A stretch of 64,000 bases of DNA from Paraburkholderia sp. BL21I4N1 (GTDB lineage Bacteria; Pseudomonadota; Gammaproteobacteria; Burkholderiales; Burkholderiaceae): the NCBI RefSeq assembly GCF_002973525.1, contig NZ_PVEN01000011.1, positions 1 to 64,000 of the forward strand, given 5' to 3'. The notes under the pieces are model-generated. The model was not told the origin of the DNA. It did no database searches and was given only the letters and a program-made list of their open reading frames with translations. Below, in pieces: positions 36,727 through 45,655 of this stretch. Every line of letters starts with the position of its first letter. Position 1 is the first letter of the stretch. A program made the translations under genes and the position numbers.

Positions 36727-38073
36727 ATGCTGCGCTCACTCATACGCCTTTATCTGGTGGTGCTGATCGCCGGCGCCATTGCAATCGTCTTCATCAATCA
36801 ATCGTTCGGGAAGCTGTTCCATGGCCGCGTCACGACGCTGGAGCGCAACGTGAACAACGTCTACGCGTTCGTGCTCGACGATTATCTGCAGCGGCATCCA
36901 GGCGCGGAGCGCGGGGCGGCGCTGGCGGAATTGCAAAAACACGGCCGCAACGGCTTCACGTTGACGAACCTGGCCGACGTCAAGGCCGAACTGAACGAAG
37001 AACGGTGGCGCGAACTGCGCGACGGCAATCTGGTGCTCGACGACAACGCCACCAGCTATTACCTGCCGCTGCCCGACGGCATCGTCATTCATGCGCGGCG
37101 CGGCGAAGTGTCGAATCCCGACGTGGAGGCGCTCGCTTATGGCTTGTTCGCGCTCGCCATTCTGTTGTCGGTGATTCTGTGGGTGCACTACCACTGGCGC
37201 GATCTGCGTAAGCTCGAAGCGGCCGCGCGCGCATTCGGTTCCGGCAATCTGTCGACGCGCGCGCAGTTGTCGCGCAAGTCGAACATCTACGAGTTATCGC
37301 AGCAATTCAACGAAATGGCGCGGCAGATCGAAGCGTCGATCCTGCATCAGCGCGACATGATGCACGGCATCTCGCACGAGTTGAAGACGCCGCTCGCGCG
37401 GCTCGAATTCGGCCTCGCGTTGCTGCAATCGCCCGAGTCGCCGGATCGGCAGCGCGAACGTCAGATGGCGCTGCGCCAGGACGTGCGTGAGCTGGACGAA
37501 CTCGTCAACGAACTACTGACCTTGAGCCGCCTGGAACAGGGTGAAGATCATCTGGTCCTGATGCGGGTTTCGGTGGATGAGCTGCTCGATAGCGTGGCCG
37601 CGAGCATGGCCGACGATGTGGCGGATCGGTCGTTGGTGTTGTCGGTGTCGGCGGCCGGGAGGATTCAGGGTGAGCAGACATATCATGTCTGCGATCCAAA
37701 ACTGGTCGCTCGGGCATTGCTGAATCTGATTCGCAACAGCACGCGCTATGCACGGCAGGCCATCTCGCTGCGCGCTGAAATCGGCGCGGCGGACGCACTG
37801 ATACTGACGGTCGACGACGACGGCCCCGGCATTCCGCTCGCCGATCGCGCGCGCGTATTCGAACCGTTCCATCGGCTCGACTCGAGCCGCGACCGGCATA
37901 CCGGCGGCTTCGGCCTCGGCCTCGCGATCGTGCGTCGCGTGGCGCTGGTTCATGGCGGCGAGGTGCGGCTGGAATCGGCGGCGTCGGGGGGCGCGAGGTT
38001 CGTGATGACGCTGCCCGCGTTGCCATTGCCGGTTGCGGTTGCGGTTTCGGTGAAAGACGCCGCATCGTCGTAA
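36727..38073 (+). CDS. Sensor histidine kinase, RstB-like
   Basis: A 448-residue membrane kinase. Two transmembrane helices (about 7-24 and 136-154) enclose a ~110-residue periplasmic sensor domain. HAMP follows (~155-205). The dimerisation domain has phospho-acceptor H217 in MMHGISHELKTPLARLEF. The ATPase domain shows N box (LLNLIRNSTRYA), G1 (VDDDGPGIP) and G2 (TGGFGLGLAIV). Partner of the response regulator just upstream (0-bp gap). The signal is unknown. Confidence 0.9.
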   Translation: MLRSLIRLYLVVLIAGAIAIVFINQSFGKLFHGRVTTLERNVNNVYAFVLDDYLQRHPGAERGAALAELQKHGRNGFTLTNLADVKAELNEERWRELRDGNLVLDDNATSYYLPLPDGIVIHARRGEVSNPDVEALAYGLFALAILLSVILWVHYHWRDLRKLEAAARAFGSGNLSTRAQLSRKSNIYELSQQFNEMARQIEASILHQRDMMHGISHELKTPLARLEFGLALLQSPESPDRQRERQMALRQDVRELDELVNELLTLSRLEQGEDHLVLMRVSVDELLDSVAASMADDVADRSLVLSVSAAGRIQGEQTYHVCDPKLVARALLNLIRNSTRYARQAISLRAEIGAADALILTVDDDGPGIPLADRARVFEPFHRLDSSRDRHTGGFGLGLAIVRRVALVHGGEVRLESAASGGARFVMTLPALPLPVAVAVSVKDAASS

Positions 38074-38086
38074 AGGACAATGCGGG

Positions 38087-39091
38087 ATGTCGGGCCGCAT
38101 TGTCCCTCAATCAGCTTCGGCCGCCTTGCTGCTGCATCAACCCTTCGAAAGACCCGCTTTGAAAACCGACACCCGCCAACACCTCCGCGCCAATCTGCTG
38201 ATGCTGGTCGCCTCAATCATCTGGGGCTCCGCGTTCGTCGCGCAACGCCTGAGTCTCGATGCGATCGGCCCGTTCCTGTTTACCGGCCTGCGTTTCCTGC
38301 TCGGCGCGCTGGTGGTGCTGTGCCTGATCGCATGCATACGACGTCCCGCGCTCGCCGAATTGACGAAGCGCGGGCCCGGCGGCTCTCGCGAACTGCTCGG
38401 CGCCGGAATGCTGCTCGGTCTCGTGGTAGCCGCGTCGATCTCGTTACAGCAGATCGGGCTGCAATACACGAAGATCGCCAACGCCGGTTTCATCAGCTCG
38501 CTCTATGTCGTGATCGTGCCGCTGCTGGGCGTTCTGTTCCGGCATCGCACGGGGGTCGGCACCTGGCTCGGCGCCACGCTCGCTGCCATCGGCATGTATT
38601 TCCTGAGTGTCGACGAGCATTTTTCGATGCTGTACGGCGACTGGTATCAACTCGGCGGAGCGCTCGTCATTTCCGTACAGATGATGCTGGTCGGACGTTT
38701 CGCGCTACGGCACGACACCTTGATGCTGGCGCTCGTACAGTTCGTGACGTGCGGGGTGGCGTGTCTCGCGGTTGGCCTCGTCGTCGAGCCGGTCAGTCTC
38801 GCGGTGATCGCACGCGCCGCGCCGACGATCCTGTACGGCGGAGCGTTGTCGGTCGGCGTCGCGTACACGATTCAGGTGGTCGCGGCAAAGCATGCGGCGC
38901 CGTCGCATGCCGCGGTGATCTTCAGTATGGAAGGGGTATTCGCCGCGCTGGCCGGCTGGCTGGTGCTCGGTGAAACGCTGTCGACGCGCGCGCTATTCGG
39001 ATGCGCGCTGATGCTGGCGGGGTTGATTGTGTGTCAGGTGATGCCGGTCGCGAGGCGCGGGCGGGAGCGTTTGCCTCGCGCGTCTTCGTGA
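38087..39091 (+). CDS. DMT-superfamily transporter (EamA type)
   Basis: A membrane carrier with about ten helices in two EamA repeats (repeat 1 starts LVASIIWGSAFVAQRLSLDAIGPFLFTGLRFLLGALVV; repeat 2 includes AAPSHAAVIFSMEGVFAALAGWLVLGE). Substrate unknown; family members export amino acids, drugs or nucleotides. The ATG at 38087 gives 334 residues; an in-frame TTG at 38159 (followed by KTDTRQHLRANLL) would match the usual start better. It begins 13 bp after the kinase gene and may be cotranscribed. Confidence 0.85.
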   Translation: MSGRIVPQSASAALLLHQPFERPALKTDTRQHLRANLLMLVASIIWGSAFVAQRLSLDAIGPFLFTGLRFLLGALVVLCLIACIRRPALAELTKRGPGGSRELLGAGMLLGLVVAASISLQQIGLQYTKIANAGFISSLYVVIVPLLGVLFRHRTGVGTWLGATLAAIGMYFLSVDEHFSMLYGDWYQLGGALVISVQMMLVGRFALRHDTLMLALVQFVTCGVACLAVGLVVEPVSLAVIARAAPTILYGGALSVGVAYTIQVVAAKHAAPSHAAVIFSMEGVFAALAGWLVLGETLSTRALFGCALMLAGLIVCQVMPVARRGRERLPRASS

Positions 39092-39097
39092 TCGCCG

Positions 39098-39355
39098 TCA
39101 GGCCGCTCGCGGATGCGCGAACAGACTGGGCGTATCCGCCGTCGGCGGAAATACGCACCAACAGCCGTCGTCGTGACGAAAGAAGAATAGACCGCGCACG
39201 TTCGATACCGCATCGAGCGATGTCTCCACGCGCACATAGCGCCGGCCGCCCAAGCGCGTGCGGCTGAATTCGGTCACGTGAACCGATTCCGTCGACGCCG
39301 GCGCCAGCCACTTTTCAACCAGAAAACGCAGTGATCGCTCGCTCGCGGTTCTCAT
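39098..39355 (-). CDS. Conserved small hypothetical protein (second of a coupled pair)
   Basis: An 85-residue protein with a compact, well-mixed composition. Landmarks: SERSLRFLVEKWLAPAS at the N-terminus, then RTRLGGRRYVRVETS and a FFFRHDDGCWCVFPP block. I recall similar small proteins in other Burkholderia, but know no function. The ATG at 39355 overlaps the stop of the gene at 39352-39567 (ATGA), a classic sign of translational coupling, and cggag lies just upstream. Confidence 0.7.
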   Translation of the reverse strand: MRTASERSLRFLVEKWLAPASTESVHVTEFSRTRLGGRRYVRVETSLDAVSNVRGLFFFRHDDGCWCVFPPTADTPSLFAHPRAA

Positions 39356-39567
39356 GATCCGCTCCGGATCGGCTTGTCCCGATGGGCGTCGCGCGTGGCT
39401 TCGGCGTTGTCGTCGGTGTCGTCGCGACTCGCGGCGTCCGCGTCGTGTTCCGCGGCGGCAAGGGCCATGGCCCGGTTGGTGGCTGCCGCCCGCAGCGTGC
39501 TGCAATGGGCGGCATGTCGAAGATCCGAAAGAAGATGAACGAGCTGTCGTGCTGTTCTGCGTTTCAT
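39352..39567 (-). CDS. Small hypothetical protein (first of a coupled pair)
   Basis: A 71-residue charged protein: a basic N-terminus (MKRRTARQLVHLLSDLRHAAH), an Ala-rich helix, and an Asp-rich C-terminal part (ASRDDTDDNAEATRDAHRD). No domain recognised. A strong Shine-Dalgarno (gggggtgag) precedes the ATG at 39567, and the stop overlaps the next start by ATGA. It seems to lead a two-gene operon reading away from the gene-free region at 39.6-40.2 kb. Confidence 0.6.
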   Translation of the reverse strand: MKRRTARQLVHLLSDLRHAAHCSTLRAAATNRAMALAAAEHDADAASRDDTDDNAEATRDAHRDKPIRSGS

Positions 39568-40194
39568 TACTCACCCCCGCACTGCACCAATAACCTCAGA
39601 AACTACTTTAACTCTATGCCTGGATCGGCGTTGCCGAAATGATTTCGACGAAATAGCAACAGTCGCGCTTGCAAAAACAGACACGCAATCTTCGTACCGT
39701 CCAGCTTCAGAGTGCGCGTGCGGGGCGTGACGGTATGTACGCTGGCGAGCGCTGGGGAGGGATGAAAAGCGGCTTGCCCGGAGAATGAAAATTGGGCTGC
39801 GCATCAGAGTTATCCACAATTGCCTATGAATAACTTCGGGATAGCGCATGGAACAGCCTGTGTGCGGATTCTTGATAAGACGGTCCGACAGGCCAGCCCC
39901 ATCAAAGTTATCCCCGTTTTGTAGTTTTTCTACAGAGGTGTTCCGCAGGGTTTGAAAGTTTGCATGACCTTGATGTGACAGAACATTTGAGAGTTATCCA
40001 CAGAAGGGGTTAACCCTTGTTAACTATTACTACATATGTATACGAAAGAAGTAAAAGACATAGGATAAGTGCCACATCGCGATGAGATCGAAGGCTGACC
40101 AGCGCTTGATCAGCCTTCGGCGTTACGGACGTAACAGCGTCTATGCGTCAAGGCCGTTACGTTTACCTACGCACATCGATTGCGGTTAATGCGC
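39568..40194. other. Gene-free A/T-rich region with DnaA-box-like sites
   Basis: 627 bp with no coding signal. Two exact TTATCCACA boxes (39810-39818 and 39994-40002, same strand), one near match on the opposite strand (TTATTCATA, 39833-39825) and one weaker site (39908-39916) lie within 193 bp. A GGGTTAACCC palindrome (40007-40016) and a low-GC tract follow. A 10-bp hairpin (40089-40119, 11-base loop, no T run) sits near the right edge. The flanking genes are not the usual dnaA/dnaN or parAB neighbours of an origin. Possibly a DnaA-binding or regulatory locus. Confidence 0.5.
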
Positions 40195-40893
40195 TCAAGG
40201 CGCGGCGCTCGCTCCGCTCGCCGGTTGTACGGCGGCGGCCTTGTTGATCGCATCGAGCAGATCGGGAACCGGCGGCGGTGTTGGTGTCGGCGTGGTGACT
40301 TCGACGGGCATCGGCAACAGCCGCGTTTCGATACGGTTGCTGACCACCGGCTGCGTACGCACGACCGTCTGCAGATAATGATCGACCAGACCGAAGAAGC
40401 GATCGTAAAACTTGCCCGACGGAATGGTCTCGCTTGAAATCTTGACCATTGCGTCGCTGTTCGAGCGGATGGGCAGCGACAGCGAGCCCAGCACGCTCAA
40501 CCCGACGCTCGCCGAGGTGTCGCTTTTCTTCAGCGCAAAACCGTTCTGCACGGCGTTGACGTAAACAATGCTCGTATCGCTCGCCTCTTCACCCGGCGTA
40601 CAGACCACATGAAACTCGACGACGATGTGGGTATCGCCCGTCGGCTGAAAATTCTTCGTGCCGTCGACGGTATCGGTGCGCGTCATCGTCGTCAGATAGC
40701 CCTGGCTCAACAAGGCGCGACGGGCAGCTTCACAGCTGTCGGTGGTGCTCGAATTGAAATTGCGTGCGTACGGACTCGCGCCGGTTTCGAATAATTCCTG
40801 CTGGAATTTCGGCTGCGGTGTGGTGTTGCAAGCGGCAAGGGTCAGCAGACCGAGCAGTGCGGCGGCGGTGGTTCTGGAAAACGAGGTCAGCAT
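40195..40893 (-). CDS. DUF2242 lipoprotein
   Basis: A 232-residue exported lipoprotein. Lipobox LAAC with lipid attachment at C22. The body matches DUF2242, with EAARRALLSQGYLTTMT, DTHIVVEFHVVC and FYDRFFGLVDHYL as landmarks. The C-terminal ~40 residues are a low-complexity Pro/Thr/Ala-rich tail. Function unknown; envelope location expected. It is a single gene with its start facing the transglycosylase side. Confidence 0.82.
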   Translation of the reverse strand: MLTSFSRTTAAALLGLLTLAACNTTPQPKFQQELFETGASPYARNFNSSTTDSCEAARRALLSQGYLTTMTRTDTVDGTKNFQPTGDTHIVVEFHVVCTPGEEASDTSIVYVNAVQNGFALKKSDTSASVGLSVLGSLSLPIRSNSDAMVKISSETIPSGKFYDRFFGLVDHYLQTVVRTQPVVSNRIETRLLPMPVEVTTPTPTPPPVPDLLDAINKAAAVQPASGASAAP

Positions 40894-41128
40894 GGTCGTT
40901 CGGAAGGGTGGCGCTGCACGAGCGCGAATGGGAAAGCATTGTAGAGCGGTTGCCTGACGTGCGTAAAAAGCACGCAGCGCACGGCCGGCGTCGGCTCGTT
41001 TGCCGCTAGAGAATCACTCGCCGAGGCGGATTGCCGTCAAGCGAGGAAGAGAAGAGAAAGAGAGAGGTCGGCGCGTGGCGCCAGGGTCGCTCAGGTCCGC
41101 GAACAACGAACGCGGCCAGGAAGAAATT

Positions 41129-41749
41129 TCAATTCGACGTTGCCGCCGCGCCGCTGCCGCCAATCGCGCTCGCTGCCGGCACGGTAAACGCATTGACCCA
41201 ATTGTCCGGCGTCGCGCAGCGATCCGCTTCGCACATACCGCTCGGCGCGCCCGGGTGCGCCGCGGCGTCTTGTGGCGGAGCGACCGCGGCGAAGTCTTCC
41301 ACGCGCAAGCTGACCTTTTGCGCATAGGCTTTCGATCCGCCATAGCTCTTCAGCGCCGCGTTCAGGTCGCCGTTCGCGGAGCGCATGTAGCCGTACAGAA
41401 TCGCCGAGCCCACTTCGATGTTCGCGGTGGGTTCGGTGAGGTCTTTGACGTTACGCAGCAAGCCGCGATGCGCGCCCGGCACGACCTGCATCAGCCCGGT
41501 TGCGCCGTTGGCGCCCTTGGCTTTTTCCTTGAAGCGGGATTCGATCGAGATGATAGCCAGCAGCAAGGCCGGCGGGAGGGAGTACTTCGACGCGGCGGAC
41601 TGCACCGCGTCGGAAATCTTTTGTGCTTTTTCCGTTGCGAGACCGAATTTCTGCGTTAGATACGCGGATATGCGGTCGCTGTTTTCGTCAGCCGTTGCGG
41701 TCTGCACCAGGCCGAGCGAAAGCACGATCAGACAAAGTAATCGGCTCAT
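41129..41749 (-). CDS. Exported lytic transglycosylase-like protein
   Basis: A 206-residue periplasmic protein with a signal peptide (1-20, ending TATA) and an SLT-type domain. The catalytic glutamate is E70 in IISIESRFKEKAKG, followed by GATGLMQVVPGAHRG and a Y-G-Y helix (AILYGYMRSANGDLNAALKSYGGSKAYAQKV). It should cleave peptidoglycan glycan strands with formation of anhydromuramic ends. The C-terminal ~50 residues are low complexity with two cysteines (MCEADRCA). Single gene. Confidence 0.85.
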   Translation of the reverse strand: MSRLLCLIVLSLGLVQTATADENSDRISAYLTQKFGLATEKAQKISDAVQSAASKYSLPPALLLAIISIESRFKEKAKGANGATGLMQVVPGAHRGLLRNVKDLTEPTANIEVGSAILYGYMRSANGDLNAALKSYGGSKAYAQKVSLRVEDFAAVAPPQDAAAHPGAPSGMCEADRCATPDNWVNAFTVPAASAIGGSGAAATSN

Positions 41750-41863
41750 AACGGTTGACGGAAAGGGAAAAGGATTCGCGCATTATAGCTCTGCCCCCAA
41801 ATGAGGCCGTCAAACACCGAAATTCGTCTTAAGAATCACGGGCGTTTGAGCGGCAGGCGCGAT

Positions 41864-43183
41864 TCATTTCGACCGTTTGAGTGCCGGCACGTAGCCGTCA
41901 TTGAGTGTGGCGAGGAATGCGGCGACGTCGTCGATATCGCGTTCGGACCAGACCGGGCGTTCGCCGGCCTTGCGGGTCAACGGTTCGTCCGTCGTATCGA
42001 CGTTGACGCGCAATGCGGCCGGCAGATCGTTGAATTTGTCGACCTTGCCGTGCGCGTCCTTCGGATACCACTTCGCTGGATTCGTATCGCGCTGTACGTA
42101 GAAGCGAAGGGCATCTTTCAGCGTGTGGAACCGGCCGTTGTGGAAGAACACCTGGCGCGTCGCCGTGTTTCGCAGCGATACCGACTTGAAGAGTCCACAG
42201 TTGCTTTTGTCGCTCGCCTGGTCGGTGCGCAGCGGCCCGCATAAGCCCATGTCGAAGTACATCGGATCTGCATTGACACGCAACTCAGCATTACGCGGCA
42301 CGCCCAGTGCCTGAAAATTGAAGTCCGTGAACAGCGGATGCGAGCCGTCGACCCCCACCTGGTCGATATGGCAGGAGGCGCAATTCCCTCCCGTCGGACT
42401 GTCGAACAGCTTTTTGCCTCTTAATTCTTGTGCCGTTAGTTGCGATTTACCGTCCAGGTAGTAGTCGAACTTGCTGGTGTACGGATGAAAACTCGGGTCT
42501 TCGAGTTCGAAGCGCTCGATCGCATACATGGCCTGCGTGAACGCTTTAGTGCGATCCGCGAAGATGTTCTGGCCGAAGACTTCCTTGAATCGAGCCGCGT
42601 AGGGCGTCTGTTCAAGCTTCGCGAGCACCGTCGCCGGATCCTTGTTGGCCATTTCGTCCGGATTGAACAGCGGGAAGCTGGCCTGATCGTGCAGATGGTT
42701 GAAGCGTCCATCCCAACCGAAGCCACCCACCGGCGCGTTGTCCGTTTCGCTGAGCCGCTCGGACAGGCTGGCCGCCTGAGCGTGACTCCAGATCGGCGTG
42801 CGGTTCAGCACGTAGCGCAGGCTCGGCACGGCCCGCGTACCTTGTGAGCGCATGTCGGGGCCACCCAACTGTGCGGCGAGGCCGTTAGGCGGTCCATAGG
42901 CGTGCGACGGGCTATGACAACTCGCGCACGACATCTTGCCCGAGGCCGATAACGACGCATCGAAGAACATCAGCTTACCGAGCGCGGCGGCGTCGCTGTA
43001 GACGGGCTTCGCAACGGCCGAAGCCGACTGCGGCGCTGACGGTGCCGGCGCGTTGCCTGCAACGGCCGTCGACACCGACGCCGCCACCGCCGCACAAGGC
43101 GGCAGCGCGACACTCATCAACCCGGCAAGCGCCGCCCATCGCGCGGCAGCGCGCACCGTGAATCGCATGACAGAAAACCGCAT
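41864..43183 (-). CDS. Di-heme cytochrome c peroxidase family protein
   Basis: A 439-residue exported protein with a signal peptide and two c-type heme sites, C86-x-x-C-H90 and C268-x-x-C-H272, in the MauG/cytochrome c peroxidase layout. Between them are GWDGRFNHLHDQASFPLFNPDEMANKD-type segments, and after the second heme a FHNGRFHTLKDALRFYVQRDTNP block. It may reduce peroxide or modify a partner protein in the periplasm. It starts 8 bp after the stop of the phosphoesterase gene, so the two form an operon. A second ATG at 43168 is possible. Confidence 0.86.
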   Translation of the reverse strand: MRFSVMRFTVRAAARWAALAGLMSVALPPCAAVAASVSTAVAGNAPAPSAPQSASAVAKPVYSDAAALGKLMFFDASLSASGKMSCASCHSPSHAYGPPNGLAAQLGGPDMRSQGTRAVPSLRYVLNRTPIWSHAQAASLSERLSETDNAPVGGFGWDGRFNHLHDQASFPLFNPDEMANKDPATVLAKLEQTPYAARFKEVFGQNIFADRTKAFTQAMYAIERFELEDPSFHPYTSKFDYYLDGKSQLTAQELRGKKLFDSPTGGNCASCHIDQVGVDGSHPLFTDFNFQALGVPRNAELRVNADPMYFDMGLCGPLRTDQASDKSNCGLFKSVSLRNTATRQVFFHNGRFHTLKDALRFYVQRDTNPAKWYPKDAHGKVDKFNDLPAALRVNVDTTDEPLTRKAGERPVWSERDIDDVAAFLATLNDGYVPALKRSK

Positions 43184-43191
43184 CGCGTCGC

Positions 43192-44421
43192 TTACAGGTT
43201 CGTGAAGATATCGCTGCCGAAGCCGACGAGACCCGCCTGCCCTGCATAACCGAGATAGCCCAACTGGAAGATGTCCTCGATGCTCTTGAGCATCGAATAG
43301 TGGTTGTACTGCACCGTCGACACCGTGCCCGGCTTGATGAACTTCGAGATCATGACCGCGCCGGTCTGGTCGCCGCCAAAGCTCTGCTTGGTCAGGTTGA
43401 TCGTCAAGCCCTTGTAGGTCAGCGACGAAGTCTGCGGGAACGGTGCCAGATTCGGCCCGGGCTGCTGGCTGCAGCAGGTCGCGCCGGAGAAGATCAGATC
43501 CTCGCTCGACGCGGTCTGCGTCACGGTGGCGTAGCTGCTTTCGTCGAAGTTGATGATGAGCAGGCCGTCCTGCTGGAACGCCGGTGACGCCGTAATAATC
43601 GGCACCCACTTCTGCAGGAACGTGTTGGCGCTCGTCAGGCCGCCCGGTTGACCGTTCACGCACGGCGAGTCGTGACCGTCGTCGCACAGGCTCGGCGTGA
43701 TCAGGTTGAAGTTGGCCGTGGTCGAGACGGATTGCAGGTCGGTCGTGAGCTTGTTCAGATTCACGACGTTCTGCCCGCAGTCCGCCGAATCGATGATCGA
43801 GTGGAAGTACATGAACGGGTTGTGGCGCGTCGCGTACTGATCGCCCAGCGGCACCGCCGCGCTCGGCGCTTCCGCCGTCTGCGTCAGATCGGTCGTGTTG
43901 AGCGTCGGGTGGCCGCAGGTGGCGGCTTCGCGCGTCGGGTCGTTGCCCATGTCGCCTTCATAGCCCTTCCACGTGAAGCCGGCTGCCCTCAACTGGTCCG
44001 GCAGCGTTTTGATACTGGCCGGATACACGCAGCCCGAACCGATCGCCTGGCCGTCCGGCGTCATGCCGGTGAGCTTGTAGTCTTCGTAGGTGACGCAGTC
44101 GTTGTCCGTGTCCGGCGTCGGCGCCTGGCCGCTTATCATCGAAATGTAGTTGTCGAGACTGACGTGGCCAGTGCCGTAGTACTGCTGCACCATCGCGCCT
44201 TGCGAGGCCAGCGTTTGCGCCAGATACGGCGCCTTGCTGTTGGCACCGAAGGTGGTCGCGTAGTTTTCGTTTTCGAGCGTAATGACGAAAACGTGCTTGA
44301 TCTGCTGCTGTCCGGCCGCTTTGATCGACGACGACGACGAGCCGCACGCCGCGACGATCATCCCGATCAAGGCCGCGCAAACGACCATGAATAAAGCACG
44401 CAGGCTGCTGCGTTGTGACAT
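43192..44421 (-). CDS. Lipoprotein phosphoesterase (phospholipase C / acid phosphatase family)
   Basis: A 409-residue secreted lipoprotein: lipobox VAAC with C26, then a serine run. The catalytic fold is that of the PF04185 phosphoesterase family: HVFVITLENENYATTFG near residue 43, GTGHVSLDNYISMISGQAPTPDTDNDC, and IINFDESS in the second half. It should hydrolyse a phosphate ester at the cell surface. The start at 44421 is supported by caggggc before the ATG. Cotranscribed with the di-heme peroxidase gene. Substrate unknown. Confidence 0.85.
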   Translation of the reverse strand: MSQRSSLRALFMVVCAALIGMIVAACGSSSSSIKAAGQQQIKHVFVITLENENYATTFGANSKAPYLAQTLASQGAMVQQYYGTGHVSLDNYISMISGQAPTPDTDNDCVTYEDYKLTGMTPDGQAIGSGCVYPASIKTLPDQLRAAGFTWKGYEGDMGNDPTREAATCGHPTLNTTDLTQTAEAPSAAVPLGDQYATRHNPFMYFHSIIDSADCGQNVVNLNKLTTDLQSVSTTANFNLITPSLCDDGHDSPCVNGQPGGLTSANTFLQKWVPIITASPAFQQDGLLIINFDESSYATVTQTASSEDLIFSGATCCSQQPGPNLAPFPQTSSLTYKGLTINLTKQSFGGDQTGAVMISKFIKPGTVSTVQYNHYSMLKSIEDIFQLGYLGYAGQAGLVGFGSDIFTNL

Positions 44422-44568
44422 GTTTTTTGCCCCTGAGTATTGCCGTTTTGGTGGGGGCAAACTCTAGGCGGCGCGCATGACTTCGGCGTGACGATTGCCG
44501 CAATTTCGTCATATAGAGGACATATAACGCGACGTATGGGCATGCCTGAAACGCACCGCCCAGCGTGA

Positions 44569-45552
44569 TCACGAAGCGTAACGGCGATGCAGCGCCGCCA
44601 CGACTTCAGCGATCTTCTCGCGCAATTCCAGCGGCGCCAGCACTTCCGCCTCGCTGCCAAAGCTCAGGAATTCCGCGCACGCCTGTCTCGTCGAACCGAC
44701 GGGCAACGTCACGGTGCGCCAGCCATCCACGGGATCGGGTTCGCCGATTGTGGCGGCCGCACGCGCGAACGGCGACGTGAACGCTTCGAGCATCTGCACG
44801 CCCCACGGCGAAAGGCGCAAGGTGGCTTCGTTCGCGTACAACTCCTCGGACAAACGGCGCGTGCTGTCCTGCCAGTAGGTGGCGAGATCGAACGTGAGCG
44901 GCCGCTCGAAAGTCTCGTCCAGCAGGCTCAGTTCGAGAATGCGCGCGATCCGGTAGATGCGAACGTCCGCGTCGACGCGTCCGACCACATACCAGGCGCC
45001 GCTTTTCAGCACGACGCCGAGCGGCTCGATCCGCCGAAACTTTTCGGCCTTCCAGCTTTGATAGCGAATCTGCAGCGGGCGCTGTTCCCACACCGCCCGC
45101 GCGATCAACGGCAGATGCGCCGGCTGATCCGCGTCGGAGAACCATGCCGGCGCGTCGAGGTGAAAGCGCGAACGCATGCGCTCGGCGGTGGAGCGCAACT
45201 CGACCGGCAGCGCGGCAAGCAGCTTGGTTTGTGCCCCGGCCATCACGGCGCCCAGACCGAGCGCCTGCACCGGCCCGGGCAAACCTGACAGAAACAGCGA
45301 CTCCGCTTCCTGCGACGACAGTCCGTTCAAGCGCGTGCGATAACCGTCGAGCAGGCGATAACCGCCTTCCGCGCCGCGCTCGCTATGAACCGGCACGCCC
45401 GCGGCACTCAACGCGTCGATATCGCGATAGATGGTGCGCAGCGAGACCGCGCATTCGTCGGCAAGCGACTGCGCGGTGACACGCCCGCGTGCCTGCAGCG
45501 TCATCAGAATGGAAAGAAGGCGGCTGGCTCTCATTCGTTCAAGTGTAGTCAT
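44569..45552 (-). CDS. YafY-type transcriptional regulator (HTH-WYL)
   Basis: A 327-residue regulator: N-terminal helix-turn-helix (SRLLSILMTLQARGRVTAQSLADECAVSLRTIYRDIDAL), then a WYL effector domain (IRYQSWKAEKFRRIEPLGVVLKSGAWYVVGRV) and a WCX-like C-terminus. WYL proteins respond to nucleic acids or small ligands. It is divergent from a glutathione transferase gene with 103 bp between start codons, a common arrangement for this family. An inverted repeat overlaps its own start codon. Confidence 0.88.
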   Translation of the reverse strand: MTTLERMRASRLLSILMTLQARGRVTAQSLADECAVSLRTIYRDIDALSAAGVPVHSERGAEGGYRLLDGYRTRLNGLSSQEAESLFLSGLPGPVQALGLGAVMAGAQTKLLAALPVELRSTAERMRSRFHLDAPAWFSDADQPAHLPLIARAVWEQRPLQIRYQSWKAEKFRRIEPLGVVLKSGAWYVVGRVDADVRIYRIARILELSLLDETFERPLTFDLATYWQDSTRRLSEELYANEATLRLSPWGVQMLEAFTSPFARAAATIGEPDPVDGWRTVTLPVGSTRQACAEFLSFGSEAEVLAPLELREKIAEVVAALHRRYAS

Positions 45553-45576
45553 ACCTGACAGAAACTGACAGGTATG
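45550..45576. promoter_or_regulatory. Inverted repeat at the YafY-type gene start
   Basis: Arms CATACCTG (45550-45557) and CAGGTATG (45569-45576) are perfect complements; the left arm contains the regulator's own start codon. Two CTGACA repeats lie inside. Plausible operator for autoregulation and for the divergent GST gene. Confidence 0.55.
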
Positions 45577-45655
45577 GCGGCTTAGGATGATTGCAGTCCG
45601 GCGCTGAGCATGTCCCGCCGGTTCTCACATAACGCTCATCCGGAGGCGCCTCGTC

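Noticed and set aside
39800..40130. Replication origin (oriC)
   Set aside because: DnaA-box-like sites are present, but dnaA, dnaN, rpmH, parAB or repA are not adjacent. I kept the sites as a finding and rejected the origin call.
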